From Septoria linicola (lineage: Eukaryota; Ascomycota; Dothideomycetes; Mycosphaerellales; Mycosphaerellaceae): 64,000 nt of DNA. The stretch is from positions 124,001 to 188,000 of the forward strand of contig CP099418.1 of NCBI GenBank assembly GCA_024114885.1, written 5' to 3'. Each line of letters begins with the position of its first letter. The first letter of the stretch is position 1. A program made the translations under genes and the position numbers. Shown piece by piece: positions 33,339 to 44,609 of the stretch. The notes beneath the pieces were generated by a model. It saw nothing but the letters and a program-made list of their open reading frames with translations. It was not told the DNA's origin and did not search any database.

Positions 33339-34760
33339 ATGCTCCGGTCCCCTCGATCATCCCCATCTTGGCCATCCTCCTGGCTTCCCTTCTCGACCTG
33401 CGTCGCAGCCGAAGTTTCGTCTACCACTACAAAAGCACCGATGCCACTCTCGCTCTCCCGTCATGCGTCCTAGACTGTGGTGCCAAGATTCTCCCTCAGT
33501 TCCAATGCCTGCCTTCCGATCCCTGCTACTGCAACTACGTCCAGCTCAGCAGCGCCTTGACAAAATGCGTGGTGTCAACCTGTGCGTTCGCGGACCAACT
33601 CAAGGCCGCCAAGTACCGTGCCGATAGCTGCGGCCAGCCTGTGCGGAATCGCTCTCACTATACTGTCTATGCGGCACCGATCCTGTTCGCTCTGGCCATG
33701 GGCTCCATTGTTGCCCGCTTGCTTTTCGCGCTGCCCGCCTCTATCTGGCACTGGGTACAGAGCGGATGATGATCTTGTTGCCGTGCTGGCTGTTCCGAAT
33801 ATATGCATGTTTCATCGTCACACATTATACCGTCGAAAGAATGGATCTGGACAGGATCTGTACGAAGCTGCCGCCGATTGAGATTAGGACTTGCATGAAG
33901 GTAGTTGTCCACCTGATCCCATCGGGCTCAGAGGTCTGCTGATTCTAGGTTGCAGTGGTTCTTGACCGGCCAAGTCGCACTCTTTCATGGTCATGTACGG
34001 CACGAAACTGTCCCTTGTCCTGCTATATCTGCGCATTTGGCCTCTATATCTCGATGGCCGGACTTGGTTCCATCATACCTGCTATGTCATAGCGGCGATG
34101 CTGACCATGGCTATCATCGTTTCGTGCACAACAGTCCCGCTGGCATGTCGACCTGTGGCTGCGTGCTGGGATCTCGCTCTCCGACGAACAGCATCGTGCT
34201 TAAACTTGACGAGTCTCCATTACGGGTTCGCATCTGTCAATCTCGTGCTCGATCTTGCCGTTCTTGCTATGCCAATATCTCGCATCTTGAAGCTGCAGGT
34301 TTCGGTAACTAGGAAGTTGGAATATGTGTCGGCAGCAAGCTCATTGTGCACACCGACTAATAAATCTCGCCACGGCTTACTAGCGACCTTCGGCGTCGGA
34401 GGCCTGGTCACAGCCTGCAGTGTGCTGCGCATCTACCTGCTCAAGCATACGGAGAATACCATCAATTCAACATACGACTTCTCACCAGCTGGGTTGCTAG
34501 GCGTGGTTGAGCTGAACGCTTCTGTCATCACGTGCTGCATGCCAGCGACAACAGGATTGGCGAGACGTCTTTGGGGCAAGGGACTGCAAACTATGTGGAC
34601 GTCTCTATGTTCGTCCAAAAGTTCGGCTGCTCGTCTCGAGAGTGATGTGAGCACGGCAGACTCGTACACGGCCTGGGAAGCTGAGAATATGAGCTATTGT
34701 GTAGACTCTGTCACGCCGACTGTGTCCAGTCCGACAACGTACCGGGCAGGGAGTGCTTGA
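33339..34760 (+). pseudogene. CFEM-domain PTH11-like seven-helix receptor, frameshifted
   Basis: A hydrophobic signal region (IIPILAILLASLLD) leads into a CFEM domain of eight cysteines (LPSCVLDCGAKILPQFQC to ADSCG, 33,450-33,630). Transmembrane helices follow, with the receptor phrases GTKLSLVLLYLRIWP, TVPLACRPVAACWD and ATFGVGGLVTACSVLRIYLL. A Ser/Thr-rich cytoplasmic tail ends at 34760. PTH11-type proteins are plasma-membrane receptors linked to surface sensing. The ATG at 33339 is in a different frame from the signal/CFEM segment. A second slip occurs near 33,750, where the frame must jump into YRADDDLVAVLAVPN. The region near 34,320-34,390 has no canonical donor for its expected intron. 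Most likely a decayed gene; assembly indels are the alternative. Confidence 0.75.
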
Positions 34761-35018
34761 GACGGGGTACTGAGGTGAAGTCAAGACTTGAAGCTCAGAC
34801 TTGTCGTTGCAGATTGCAACAGCGTGCAGCTCTCTCATCATAGCAGGCTTGGGAGTTTCAGCACGGTCTTGCTTGAGGTGCAGAGTCTCGTCGTTGCGCA
34901 GAATGCGCAGCGCTGCGCAGGACGCACTGTACAGGACGCATCTGCCTAACGGGATTCGTGATCGACTTTCGAAATTGATAATTCGCCAGGCTAGACGTGA
35001 ACATTTCTTCACATACAT

Positions 35019-36105
35019 CTATCGCTCCGTGGGCAACTCATGCCGATCGTAAGTCAACGGTGTCTTCGCTGCCATTTCACTAGGTTGCTTAGAAGTATCC
35101 AGCTCCGCCCAAGCCGCGTTGTGAGGCTGATCCGTGTAAGGCTGGCCCGGCGCTTTTGTAGCAATCAACGGGGCAGCCGCGTCCTGACTTTGCTTGCGTC
35201 TCCGCCTCCACAGCAGGAATGCTGCGAGTACAATCGCGAGGACTATCACAGGCACTGCGACTCCGATGCCGATCTTGGCTCCTGTCGGCAGTCCAGAGGA
35301 TGTGCTGGTAGAAGTGGCCAATGCTGCTGCTGCTGCTGTGCTTGTATTCGATGCAGTTGTGAGCGGCATATCTGATGGCTGCCTGCGTAACTCGATCATA
35401 GGTGCAAAGAGAGTGCCGACGCTGATCAATGTGGACACTGAAACGAGCGGGAACGCTGTGGTTGTAGTTTGTGGCAGCGTGACATATGTCTGGGTAGCAA
35501 GACTACCCGATGTGCAGTCGCCTCTCAGGTATGATCCATCGCTTGTCACAACGCTGACGCATGTCTGGTAGGCTCGTGCGCCGCTTTGATCGCAAGGGTA
35601 GCCACTGCGTTGAGTCAGATTAGAGTGTAACGATCAGCATGTGCAGATTCTGCAAGTACTGACGTTGGACAGCAGCCATAGGCAGTCTCGTCGTTGTAGA
35701 TGGAAAATTGAACAGGCCATCCCCACGAGCCTCCTCCTGTGGCAGTGCAGGCAACAGTCCGCCCTGCTGGGCATACCAGCCCGGGGCTGTAGAAGCCCCA
35801 GCCATGGAATGGTGTGTTTGTCGGTCTTACGCCGTACGTCGCTGGAGGCCAGCAGACAGTTGCCTCGGCGATATCCCAGAAGGCATTCACCGGGTTGCAT
35901 GTTTGTGCCTTTGAAAGTGTCAGCTCTGGCAGAGTGGAGGCCGAGAGGATCACGAGCGCACCTGGAAGAAGCTGTTCAGGGCGGACGGCCTCGCGTCGAC
36001 GAAAGCGACATCGCATTGCTGTGGGGCAGTAAAGGTCGTGGTAAGCGGTCCTATGTTGGTTCTTGCAGCGCCTGTCACAGGCGTGGGCGCTGTTGTCACA
36101 GACAT
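35019..36105 (-). CDS. single-pass membrane protein with Cys-rich ectodomain
   Basis: Three exons (36105-35962, 35908-35664, 35604-35019) joined by 53- and 59-bp introns give about 324 residues. The first part is Thr-rich. The ectodomain has QTCNPVNAFWD, ATVCWPP, GLVCPAGRTVAC, YGCCPTGYPC and a CTSG block. A Ser/Thr/Ala linker follows, then one membrane helix (IGIGVAVPVIVLAIVLAAFLLW) with a strong basic stop-transfer RRRRK and a cytoplasmic tail. This architecture resembles fungal cell-surface proteins with a Mid2/Wsc-like topology, though I cannot assign it to one of those families. The ATG at 36105 (MSVTTAPTP) was preferred to one at 36288 because the upstream part is low-quality sequence. 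Confidence 0.8.
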
Positions 36106-36843
36106 TGTGATAGCTCGCTGAAGATTATTGTGATGTAGAGACAGACGTGGAATTCCACCAAGAAGTGTTGGCGCGTGAGGTGTTCTTGAAAAGCACTGAT
36201 GCGCAGCAATGCCCGTGCGCCTCAGCCATGATGGTGTAGGTAGGCGCAAAGAAGGTTGGCATGTGCAGCGACACGGGCTTGTAGACAACAGCCCACTACC
36301 TTTGCCGACCGATCATTTTGAGCCCAAGAATTGGATAAGGTTGACAGCCGCTGCGCCGAATCAATATCTTATCGTTCTCCTGGTCTTCCCACCTGTCTGT
36401 CATAGAGAGGATGTCAAGATCAATTCAATACCCAAGCTCAGCCGTGCCGGCTTGACTAAGCAGAGAAGCTTATTTCGAGTCGCAGCCGCAGCGAATCGGT
36501 ATAAGATAAAACTGTCATCTGGGCGGTGATCCTTCGACGGACGACAGAACAACATGTGGCGGCTCCTTCGCGCATGGTGAGATTGGCCAGGTCTTGACCC
36601 GAAGCACTCCTGCTGCGCCTTGACGTGCTCAAGCGATCCTTATGATGCTCGAAGCGCAAGCGAATCTCTAAGCAAGACGAGAGACAACCACTAATCTATA
36701 ACGCCTGCTGCATCATCTTCGACATTGCTTGTGACGAGCGTGTTTCGATCCGGCTGCCCAGCATCAGGTGTTACCTGCATCCTCGATCACAATCCAGCAA
36801 ATCTTGCCTGCAGGTGCAGCACTTGCTGGCCGTGCGCAAGCTG
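36106..36843. other. intergenic region
   Basis: No frame with recognisable content; separates two minus-strand genes. Confidence 0.5.
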
Positions 36844-37776
36844 TTATACTTGCGGATTATACTCAGCGTACTCTGCTTGCATCCCCAATAACAACTTTCC
36901 AATCCGGTAGTAGAAGTACATGACGCCTTTGGAGACGTATATCGAGCTCTTGTTCGTCCAGATGATAGTCCACGGTGGCGCAGGTCTTTTGAGAGGGAAG
37001 CAATTAGCAATGTACCAAGGCAATGCGAAGTCAATACTGCCATGCTTCAAATTGTAATCTCGTGCGTAGTATATCATCTGTAATTGGATATTTAGAATGA
37101 TCGCTAAGAGTACTCGTCGTGGAGCTCGGCAGCGGAGTAATGAAAAGAGAAGCTTGATCGGCAGCGGAGTGGTGTCGAGCTCAGGATTGATGTTGGCGTC
37201 GAGGATGGCGCTGCAAATGTTTCGATGTAAAGTCTCGTTCGCCACTACTTCCATAACCGCATCCTGCTTCATGTTCGAAGAACCGAGATAGACGAATTGT
37301 CCTGTCTCGAAAACGAACTCCGAGCCACGGCCGCACGATTTAACGACGGAACGATCATTTTGAAAATCCTGCGTGCTCAACTGGATCCTGCCTTGCACGC
37401 AGAGTCCGCGGGACACATCGACTACTTTGTGGTGCCAGTGAGACTTGAAGCTCCATGTGCTCGTGGCAGGAATCGTGACCTTGAGTAGAGGAGCGCGAGA
37501 GAAATCGAGAGTCACGGCGTCCGGGAGAGATATTGATAGCTGCTGCGTCGCTGAGGTCTGAGTGCGTCGCATTTTGGCCGATAAAGTGCACAGAATGGCA
37601 AGGCGGGAAGAAGTCAAAATGTCGTTGCGACTGACGTTCCCCGCGCAGTCGTGCAGTACACGGCGCCAAGATACCCAAGCCTTGATGTACCTACAATGAC
37701 TTGGCATTAAGATCAGCTCGGTATGCCGCAACTGATCTTGTCTGTAACCGTTTGGGAGATGGAAGGCGTGGCACAC
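36844..37776 (-). CDS. hypothetical protein
   Basis: An uninterrupted minus-strand frame of 310 codons. The convincing protein-like part starts at the internal ATG 37572 (MRRTQTSATQQLS) and includes LPDAVTLDFSRAPLLKVTIP, TWSFKSHWHHK, GSEFVFETGQFVYLGSSN and, near the C-terminus, IYVSKGVMYFYYRIGKLLLG. Trp, His and aromatic residues are abundant. The central segment LPIKLLFSLL...RRVLLAIILNIQLQMIYY is amphipathic to hydrophobic, so membrane association is possible. I do not recognise the family. The first 68 codons may be 5' UTR. Confidence 0.6.
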   Translation of the reverse strand: MCHAFHLPNGYRQDQLRHTELILMPSHCRYIKAWVSWRRVLHDCAGNVSRNDILTSSRLAILCTLSAKMRRTQTSATQQLSISLPDAVTLDFSRAPLLKVTIPATSTWSFKSHWHHKVVDVSRGLCVQGRIQLSTQDFQNDRSVVKSCGRGSEFVFETGQFVYLGSSNMKQDAVMEVVANETLHRNICSAILDANINPELDTTPLPIKLLFSLLRCRAPRRVLLAIILNIQLQMIYYARDYNLKHGSIDFALPWYIANCFPLKRPAPPWTIIWTNKSSIYVSKGVMYFYYRIGKLLLGMQAEYAEYNPQV

Positions 37777-38185
37777 GGTAGCCGTTCGAAGCGCGATAGT
37801 GGAAGCTTAGATTAGATCAGAGACAACAGACCAGCTCTGTCTTGCTATTCCATGGACGCTGCTCAAGCAGTTTTCTGTTCCTGATCTGTTCCTGAGCATG
37901 ATTGGCCTTCGAATAGTCCTCTGTAAGGCGTTAAGCCCTGAGGTGCTGAAGTGCGTCGACTGCATAACTTCAGAAGTGCGATAGAGTAGTCGCTGATTGA
38001 AGATTAACTCGTGATTGACTTCAATTCCACGAACCTCCAGTTTGATCGTGGTCGTTCGTACAGTCATAGGGGCCGGGTTCTTCCAGCGATACTGCTGCTA
38101 GTGGCCATGATCGTCGCGTCCTCGTGCTAGGACTCAGTGTTTTACACTTTCATCAAGACTTCGTAGAGAACTCTGCCTCCGCACC
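37777..38185. other. intergenic region
   Basis: About 400 bp between two minus-strand genes, without a supported feature. Confidence 0.5.
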
Positions 38186-38797
38186 TCACAAATGCACGCC
38201 ATCATCCTCCTCATCATCACCCATCTGCGCCTCCAGCTGCCTCCTCAACTCCTCATCCGTCAACCTCCCACTCGGTCTCGTCTCTGCGGCTCCACTCCCT
38301 CTATTCCCATTAACCTCCACCACCCCATTGATCTTCCCTTCCTCACCTCCAGCTTCTTGCACATGCCCCGTCCACCTCATCCCCCTCCTCTCCACCTCCA
38401 CCCTACACAACTCCACTCTCTCCAACATCCTCTCCATCACCACATCATTCTCGCCAATGGCCTCTTTACACACCTCATCTCCTTCGTCCGCGAATTGCTG
38501 CATTTGCGCGTTGGAGTCGCGAAGATGCTGCATGCTGTTGAGGAGTTCGGCGGCTTTGGCGTAGAGAGTGTCGACGGGGAGGTCTTTGATGGCGAGGGAG
38601 AACATTCCGGGGGAGATGGGGGTGCTGGTGGAGGACATGGTGTCCCAGGGGAGGAGGTTATCTGTTTGGGAGGGTTCTGACGATGGAGTTGGGTTTGTGG
38701 GAGAAGGAGCGGTGGTGGTGAGTGTTGTGTCAGTGGTAGCGGCGTCAGTGTTGGCGGCGGGGATGAATTCGAGCCAGGGAGGTAGAGGGCGAGGCAT
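38186..38797 (-). CDS. conserved-looking coiled-coil protein, acidic C-terminus
   Basis: 203 codons, intronless. The N-terminal 55 residues are Pro/Thr/Ser-rich. The middle (SPGMFSLAIKDLPVDTLYAK to VVMERMLERVELCRVEVERR) is a continuous helical, charged stretch suited to a coiled coil. The C-terminus is acidic (MGDDEEDDGVHL). Codon use and strand asymmetry support real coding. It is divergent from the rhomboid gene, with 209 bp between the starts. No family recognised. Confidence 0.65.
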   Translation of the reverse strand: MPRPLPPWLEFIPAANTDAATTDTTLTTTAPSPTNPTPSSEPSQTDNLLPWDTMSSTSTPISPGMFSLAIKDLPVDTLYAKAAELLNSMQHLRDSNAQMQQFADEGDEVCKEAIGENDVVMERMLERVELCRVEVERRGMRWTGHVQEAGGEEGKINGVVEVNGNRGSGAAETRPSGRLTDEELRRQLEAQMGDDEEDDGVHL

Positions 38798-39006
38798 GGG
38801 TGGTGTGTGTTGTTGGTTTGGTGGAAGTTGAAGATGGACGACGCTTACGTAGGCACTAACTTAGTTATTTAGATTGGACCTCACTTTGCATGTGATTGCG
38901 GCACTCCCGTCGACTTCTCCGCAGATTCAGAAAGTCCGAGTTTCGTCCCGTCATGGACATGTTGATGCTGTGATGTTGTATATGATATGAGTGGTCGTCA
39001 GCCACG
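38798..39006. promoter_or_regulatory. shared divergent promoter region
   Basis: 209 bp between the start codons of the minus-strand coiled-coil gene and the plus-strand rhomboid gene, so both promoters must overlap here. No specific operator recognised. Confidence 0.5.
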
Positions 39007-40953
39007 ATGAGCAATGTGTGGACATCGATAGCATGCGCGGTGCCGCGACGGCAGACTCGCGTCAGTCCGTTGCTGCAGCTCTTCAATGGATATGCAAAGT
39101 CACAGTCGACTCGCAGCTTCACGCAATGGTCTCTCTCGTGCCATGCTGCTCGTTATGATGGGAAGAGCTGTATGACCCAGAAGGTCACTTTCTCCACATC
39201 ATCATGTCTCGCAGCTAGGCCGAAGAAGACAGCATCAAAGCAGCCCGTGAAAGGAAAAGCAGCTCCACCACTGGCGCAGACGAAAGTCGATAGAGTAAAG
39301 ACTGCTGCTGCTGCATCTGCTGCAAAACTGGAACCGGCACCAACGATAGCATCGCATACCGAAGGACTGCCGGACGGAGAACAGCTTACATGGCGCGACT
39401 ATGATCCGGAAGGAGGAATGCCATTACCCGGAGGAGAGCGAAGTCAGGCGGAGATCAATGCCATCTTTAATGGCGAGGACGTCGATGTTGATACGGGCAA
39501 CTACATTCTCAGTGTCCTGCACTGGCGGAGAATGTCAGGTGCATTGATTGATGTCGGACTACGATTCCCGCGAGATATCCAAGTCTCCAAAGAGCAGGCA
39601 TTGCAGGGTCTGGAGTATGTGCGAGCTCAACTTCCGGACGTGGATGAGGCAGGGAATGGAAGTCTGTGGGCGAAGGAAGAGGAGGAGAGATTGCGCGAGG
39701 AAATGCAGGCTCGTGCGGTCAAGATTGGTCTGTACAAGCCGAATGAGGCAGACCTGGTTCAAGAAGAGTATGATGAGATTGAGGAGTCGGATCAAGGCAC
39801 GCAAGAAGGACGGGAGAGGACGGGCGCAAGTGTTCTGCAGGCTACTCGTCAGGCCAATGAGAATGAATACGAACAGTTCAAGCGGGAGCAAGAGGAGGCC
39901 AAGCTGAAAGCTCAGCAGAATGCCGTGGCTGCTGTTAGGGGACCTCTGGAGCTGGGCGGAGGTGTGCAGCAGGACGTTTCCAGCGCCAATGTCGTCCCTA
40001 CAGTCACATACAAGGACCCGCGATCTGGCATCGTCATTCGTCCTCCACCTTCAGCAGCCTTCCTGGGTAAGCCTCGTGAGAAGCCAGCATATCTAAAGTA
40101 CTACGAGGAGAAGGCGACGATCATCAAGGACAATGTCGTCCCACAAATGAGCACACTTGCTCGTCTGGGACCATCTTTCCTCGTGCTGATGCTAGTGCTG
40201 GGCGGATGCTGGTATCTCCACGAGAATTACACGCCACCTCCAACATCGGCCCGCATCTGGCCGGACACCCCTCCAGCAGTGGCCACACTCGGGGCCATAA
40301 CTGGCCTTCTGGCAACAACATTCATTCTCGGACGCCTGCCTCCCCTCTGGCGCACGTTCAACAAATACATGACTTGCTCGCCAGCCTACCCATACCCGCT
40401 GAGTCTGATTGGAGCATGCTTCCGACACGACACCGTCCTGCATCTGACCTCGAACGTCATCACGCTCTGGGTTTTTGGTCTCTTTTTGCATGAAGAGGTA
40501 GGACGAGGCACCTTTCTCGCCATCTACCTCGCATCAGGCGTAACGGGAACCTATGCATCACTCGTCTACAATGTCCTCCGAAAGCAGTGGATGGTATATG
40601 TGCTGGGCGCATCGAATTCGGTCCTTGGAGTTACAGCAGCAATTTGCACACTTCGGCCGACGGGATCGATCGAGATCTTTGGATACAAGATCCCGGTCTA
40701 CGCTTGGATGTATCTTGCTCTAATCAGTGTGACGGAAGTCGTGGCTGCTGTCAAGGCACTCAAGACGACCATTGATCATGCGGGACATGTGGGAGGTATC
40801 ATCTTTGGAGGAGCATCTGCTTTCGCACTGAGATATGAAGCTGCTCAGAGAAGTCCTGGAGGAGAGGAAAGTGTCACGCAGATGATGCGGAGAGATGCGA
40901 AAGAAGTGGCAGATGAGCTGAAGAGAGAGGCCAAAGAGGCAGATCTGGCGTAG
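39007..40953 (+). CDS. rhomboid-family intramembrane serine protease, mitochondrial type
   Basis: 648 residues, intronless. The N-terminus is rich in Arg/Ser and lacks acids (RRQTRVSP, RSFTQWSLSCHAARYDGK), as in a mitochondrial presequence. A long charged region follows, then a membrane domain from about residue 380. The rhomboid signature is present: H-LTS-N (HLTSNVITLW) before the core, GASNS with the nucleophile at about Ser536, and DHAGHVGG with the base His at about 594. This is the layout of Pcp1/PARL-type proteases, which process the dynamin-like Mgm1 and other proteins in the inner mitochondrial membrane. GASN replaces the more common GASG at the active site, which is tolerated in the family. 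The long soluble insert before the membrane part is larger than in yeast Pcp1. Confidence 0.88.
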   Translation: MSNVWTSIACAVPRRQTRVSPLLQLFNGYAKSQSTRSFTQWSLSCHAARYDGKSCMTQKVTFSTSSCLAARPKKTASKQPVKGKAAPPLAQTKVDRVKTAAAASAAKLEPAPTIASHTEGLPDGEQLTWRDYDPEGGMPLPGGERSQAEINAIFNGEDVDVDTGNYILSVLHWRRMSGALIDVGLRFPRDIQVSKEQALQGLEYVRAQLPDVDEAGNGSLWAKEEEERLREEMQARAVKIGLYKPNEADLVQEEYDEIEESDQGTQEGRERTGASVLQATRQANENEYEQFKREQEEAKLKAQQNAVAAVRGPLELGGGVQQDVSSANVVPTVTYKDPRSGIVIRPPPSAAFLGKPREKPAYLKYYEEKATIIKDNVVPQMSTLARLGPSFLVLMLVLGGCWYLHENYTPPPTSARIWPDTPPAVATLGAITGLLATTFILGRLPPLWRTFNKYMTCSPAYPYPLSLIGACFRHDTVLHLTSNVITLWVFGLFLHEEVGRGTFLAIYLASGVTGTYASLVYNVLRKQWMVYVLGASNSVLGVTAAICTLRPTGSIEIFGYKIPVYAWMYLALISVTEVVAAVKALKTTIDHAGHVGGIIFGGASAFALRYEAAQRSPGGEESVTQMMRRDAKEVADELKREAKEADLA

Positions 40954-41272
40954 ATGATGCGTGTGTAGAAAGTGTGTCCACTGAACGAGATAGCCCAGAA
41001 TACAGATGTTCTTTTCACTTTTTATGGGCCTATATGATGTGAGGATGTCAAAATTGATGGGTTTCGGCAGGAGCCACCACCCACAAAGCTTGAAGCTGCC
41101 CAGACTCGGCTGAGACGTGAGAGCTCGATCTTCACGAGCGCAGTGCTTCTTGCTCTATACTAGTAGTTGCCAACGTCTCGTCTTGCACACCACCGATACC
41201 GACTGATCACCGCCAAAACGACACCGCCACCAATCGCTCCACACCGCCAGTGAAGGCGCACCTGTAGGGGGC
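40954..41272. other. intergenic region
   Basis: Terminator of the rhomboid gene and promoter of the Rcd1 gene, both on the plus strand; nothing specific recognised. Confidence 0.5.
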
Positions 41273-42706
41273 ATGCATGGGCCTCCGCGCCGACAGAACC
41301 CATCCAGCACCATGCACAGCGCATTCTCCCAGCAGAACGCCTACCACGGTGGAGGACAGCCCGACTGGCAACACCACCACCCGAATCAGACTGCGCAACA
41401 GCAACAACAGCAGCAACAACATCACTATGCGGCGCAATCACAAGCCGCAGCCGCAGCAAATGCCGTCGCAGCTCAACAACAACAGCAACAGCAACACTAT
41501 GGACGCGCAATGAGCGCAGCGGGACAGAACAGTAGCAACAGCAATAACAATACTAATGGCATGAACGGCGCGGCAGGACTAGCTGGCGTCGGCGGACTGG
41601 GCGGAGGATCAGGAGCGGAACACGGCGCTGGCGGTGGAATGGGCCCCGGCGAGAACATCAGCGAGGACAACCGCAGAGTGCTGGACTGGATCTCGCAGGT
41701 GCTGCGACCGGAAACTCGAGAGGCCGCTTTGCTGGAGCTGAGCAAGAAGCGGGAGCAGGTGCCTGAGTTGGCGCTCATTCTCTGGCACTCTTTTGGTGAG
41801 ACTGATCCTTATCACATACACGCTGGCAACTACTGACCCCCCTCCCAGGCGTCATGACGTCTCTGCTGCAGGAGATCATCTCCGTCTATCCTCTGCTGAA
41901 TCCCAGCCAACTCACCGCTGCAGCATCAAACCGCGTCTGCAACGCCCTCGCGCTGCTGCAATGCGTCGCTAGTCACGGCGAGACCAGAGGCCTATTCTTG
42001 AACGGTATTCCTTCCTGCAGTCCGACACCTTCATCGCACATTACTAACACATTGGTAGCCCACATACCACTCTTCCTATATCCCTTCCTCAACACAACAT
42101 CCAAGTCCAGGCCGTTTGAGTATCTGCGACTCACGTCTCTTGGCGTGATTGGAGCCCTGGTCAAGAACGACAGCTCCGAAGTCATCAACTTCCTCCTCAC
42201 CACCGAGATCATCCCACTATGCCTTCGTATCATGGAGACTGGCTCCGAACTCAGCAAGACTGTCGCCATCTTCATCGTTCAGAAGATATTGCTCGACGAC
42301 ATGGGGCTGCAGTACATTTGCCAGACGTATGAGCGATTTTACGCGGTCGGCACCGTGCTGAGCAACATGGTCACTCAATTGGTGGACCAGCAAACGGTGC
42401 GCTTGTTGAAGCATGTTGTCCGATGCTTCTTGCGGTAGGTTATGCTGTCCAGGAATGTGTGCAAACCGAAACTGACTCTGAGTTGACAGACTCTCTGACA
42501 ACGCTCGCGCTCGCGAAGCATTGCGCCAATGTCTGCCAGAGCCACTCCGTGATGCCACTTTCTCGCCCGTCTTGCGAGACGATGCCGCGACAAAGCGCTG
42601 CCTGGCGCAGCTCTTGCTTGCTCTCAGTGATCAAGGCGCTGAACCGACCGTCACTGGATCTTATGGACACAACCAGCATAGCCTTTTGTCTGGTGGACTG
42701 TCGTAG
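41273..42706 (+). CDS. CAF40: Rcd1/CNOT9 homologue, CCR4-NOT complex subunit
   Basis: Four exons (41273-41795, 41849-42004, 42059-42434, 42490-42706) separated by introns of 53-55 bp give 423 residues. The first ~125 residues are Gln/His/Asn/Gly-rich low complexity. The rest is the armadillo-like Rcd1 domain with hallmark phrases RRVLDWISQVLRPETREAALLELSKK, PELALILWHSFG, SNRVCNALALLQCVASH, RPFEYLRLTSLGVIGALVK and ALRQCLPEPLRD. In yeast (Caf40) and animals this subunit docks on Not1 and binds effector proteins in mRNA deadenylation. All splice sites are canonical and phases match. The symbol follows the yeast name. Confidence 0.93.
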
Positions 42707-44331
42707 TCGATGTCCTCATACATTCCCAAAAGCATGGGCTGGAATTCCCCATCTACCTTTCCGCGGTCCAGACGTGCTTCTTCATGTCCTCAAAAGAGCA
42801 GCTGCAATTGATCTCCGCATGCTCTCGCGACGAGACCGAGGACGTCTCGCGTGACTCTGAACTTCATGAGATTATTTGGAATTGGGGCAAAGTGGTTCGG
42901 AGCAAGCAAAGCAGCGATGAATACATTTCTCACACGACTAAAAGGTCTTTGCACCCCAAACGATACGTTTAGCGGCAGCCGAAGCGCTCGTCTGCACATT
43001 GACATGCCTCCATCGACACGATGAGGAGGCGTGGGAGTACGGGTGCACATGGCGTTCACAGGGAAGGATTCTTTGTAACATCACTCGAAGAGAAGAGCTT
43101 ACGTATATGGTTGTGGTTTGCTTACCTGCTGTTATGAATCAGAAGAGCAGGGGCTGAGAAAGGAGAGGTGACGATCAGATGTGTAGATATGTCTTCTGTT
43201 TCTGATGAGGATGGGGGAGTGGACGGTGGGCGCGAAGAAGAAAAGCGATATGCTGCATTGGGAGGAGGCGAGAGGCAGCTATGTATTATTCTGAAAGAGA
43301 GACACAGAGAGAGAACAATGATATGATAGATTGGCGCTTCTTCAACCCATTTTGAAGATGATCTCTGCGCGGAGTGGGATAGGTGTGCCTGTGCTTGTGC
43401 CTGTGCTTGTGCGTGTGAACGTGTGAATCTCATCAAAGAGGGAGAGGTAGTGAGTGAGTGATTGAGGCTTGCAGACGTAGATCTGGTCTGCCTAGTCAAG
43501 TCTTTACAGCTAAAATAAACAGTACAACGATGGAATAATGACCAACTCAGCTTTCAATCAAAAAGCTTGATGCGCTTCGTTTGGAGCTGAGGCATGCGGA
43601 GGCGCAGTGGCGGGCGGCATGGCCATACATTGGCCAATAAGTCGACGAGCTAACGTGATTAACACGCATCTGTGCACTTATGCCAACGCCGGCCGTGCTG
43701 CATCAGCCGTGTCACGTCTACGATTCGCTGGTCTCGCTATCGTGTTGATTGTCGCGACTCGATTGTGCTTGCTTTTGGTATTGTGGAAGTCCTGTCCGGG
43801 TCCTCCACATCAGTCTTAAAGGAGTCAGTAAATGTGCAATCTGTGAGTCAGCTGTGCAGATGTAAAGCCAAGTTGTGCCATGGTAAGAGAGTCCGCGACA
43901 TCGAGATGTTATGCTGTGGTGCTTGGGATGGTCGCTGATGCTCTAACTGACGATCGTGAAAGCGCAGTCATCTGACTCGGAGTAGGATCGTCAGCACTCG
44001 AGTTGCTGCCACGAGACAGCAAGGATCCAGATGCAGTGGTGGGAAAGAGACTGCGAAGAGTGTGTGTGGTCAACGCCGGAAAAAGAATGCCTAAGGCGGA
44101 AACCACGACCTCGGCCCATTGTGCTCCACCCTATGACCATCCACACTCTTTCTGCTCTTCAGCATCAATCATGGACGAGTCTAGCATTCCCCAAGATCGT
44201 CCTCATCGACTCGCAGGTGGCTCCGCATGAGAATCTGAATCCCAATCATTCATCATTCATTCGTTTCTGGTCTTCGTATATATCGCAGGCACAGAGCGCA
44301 GCAGTTGCCTACGATCCTCTCGACCTCACAT
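42707..44331. other. 1.6-kb intergenic region with TG-rich microsatellite
   Basis: No supported gene. Low-complexity stretches occur, for example GTGCCTGTGCTTGTGCC-type repeats at 43,384-43,420 and an AGAG-rich run at 43,295-43,315. Confidence 0.5.
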
Positions 44332-44609
44332 CTACTTCTTCTCCGGCTCGCCCTTTTGCGCCTTATTCTTGTTGTCTCCGGTATCTTTGTAGTCTCCTCC
44401 TTGCGCTTCATATCGTCGTGCCATTTCGCCGGCCTTCCACGCGGACCATTGGCCCTTTCCACCACCTACGGATCCCGCTTGTCAGCACGTTTTGTGCACA
44501 TCAGAAAGAATGTAGAGAGGAATCGGTTACCTTTCTCCTCAGCCTTGACTTCCTCCTTGATCTTCTCTCTCAACTCGGGATCAGTAGGCTCACCTTTTGA
44601 CGAAGGCAT
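44332..44609 (-). CDS. conserved small hydrophilic fungal protein (70 aa)
   Basis: Two exons (44609-44531 and 44465-44332) joined across a 65-bp intron (GTAACC...GTAG) encode 70 residues. They start MPSSKGEPTDPELREKIKEE, with a conserved-looking centre GGGKGQWSAWKAGEMARRYE and a Lys-rich end. No membrane or signal segment; highly charged. Proteins with the GKGQWSAWKA pattern occur widely in filamentous ascomycetes as short hypotheticals; no function known to me. The longer in-frame upstream ATG (44711) is less likely because the added residues are of a different character. Confidence 0.82.

Noticed and set aside
34605..35018. Minus-strand 137-codon frame beside the receptor relic
   Set aside because: Overlaps the antisense of the receptor tail and its 3' flank; composition is random-like with many Cys/Arg.
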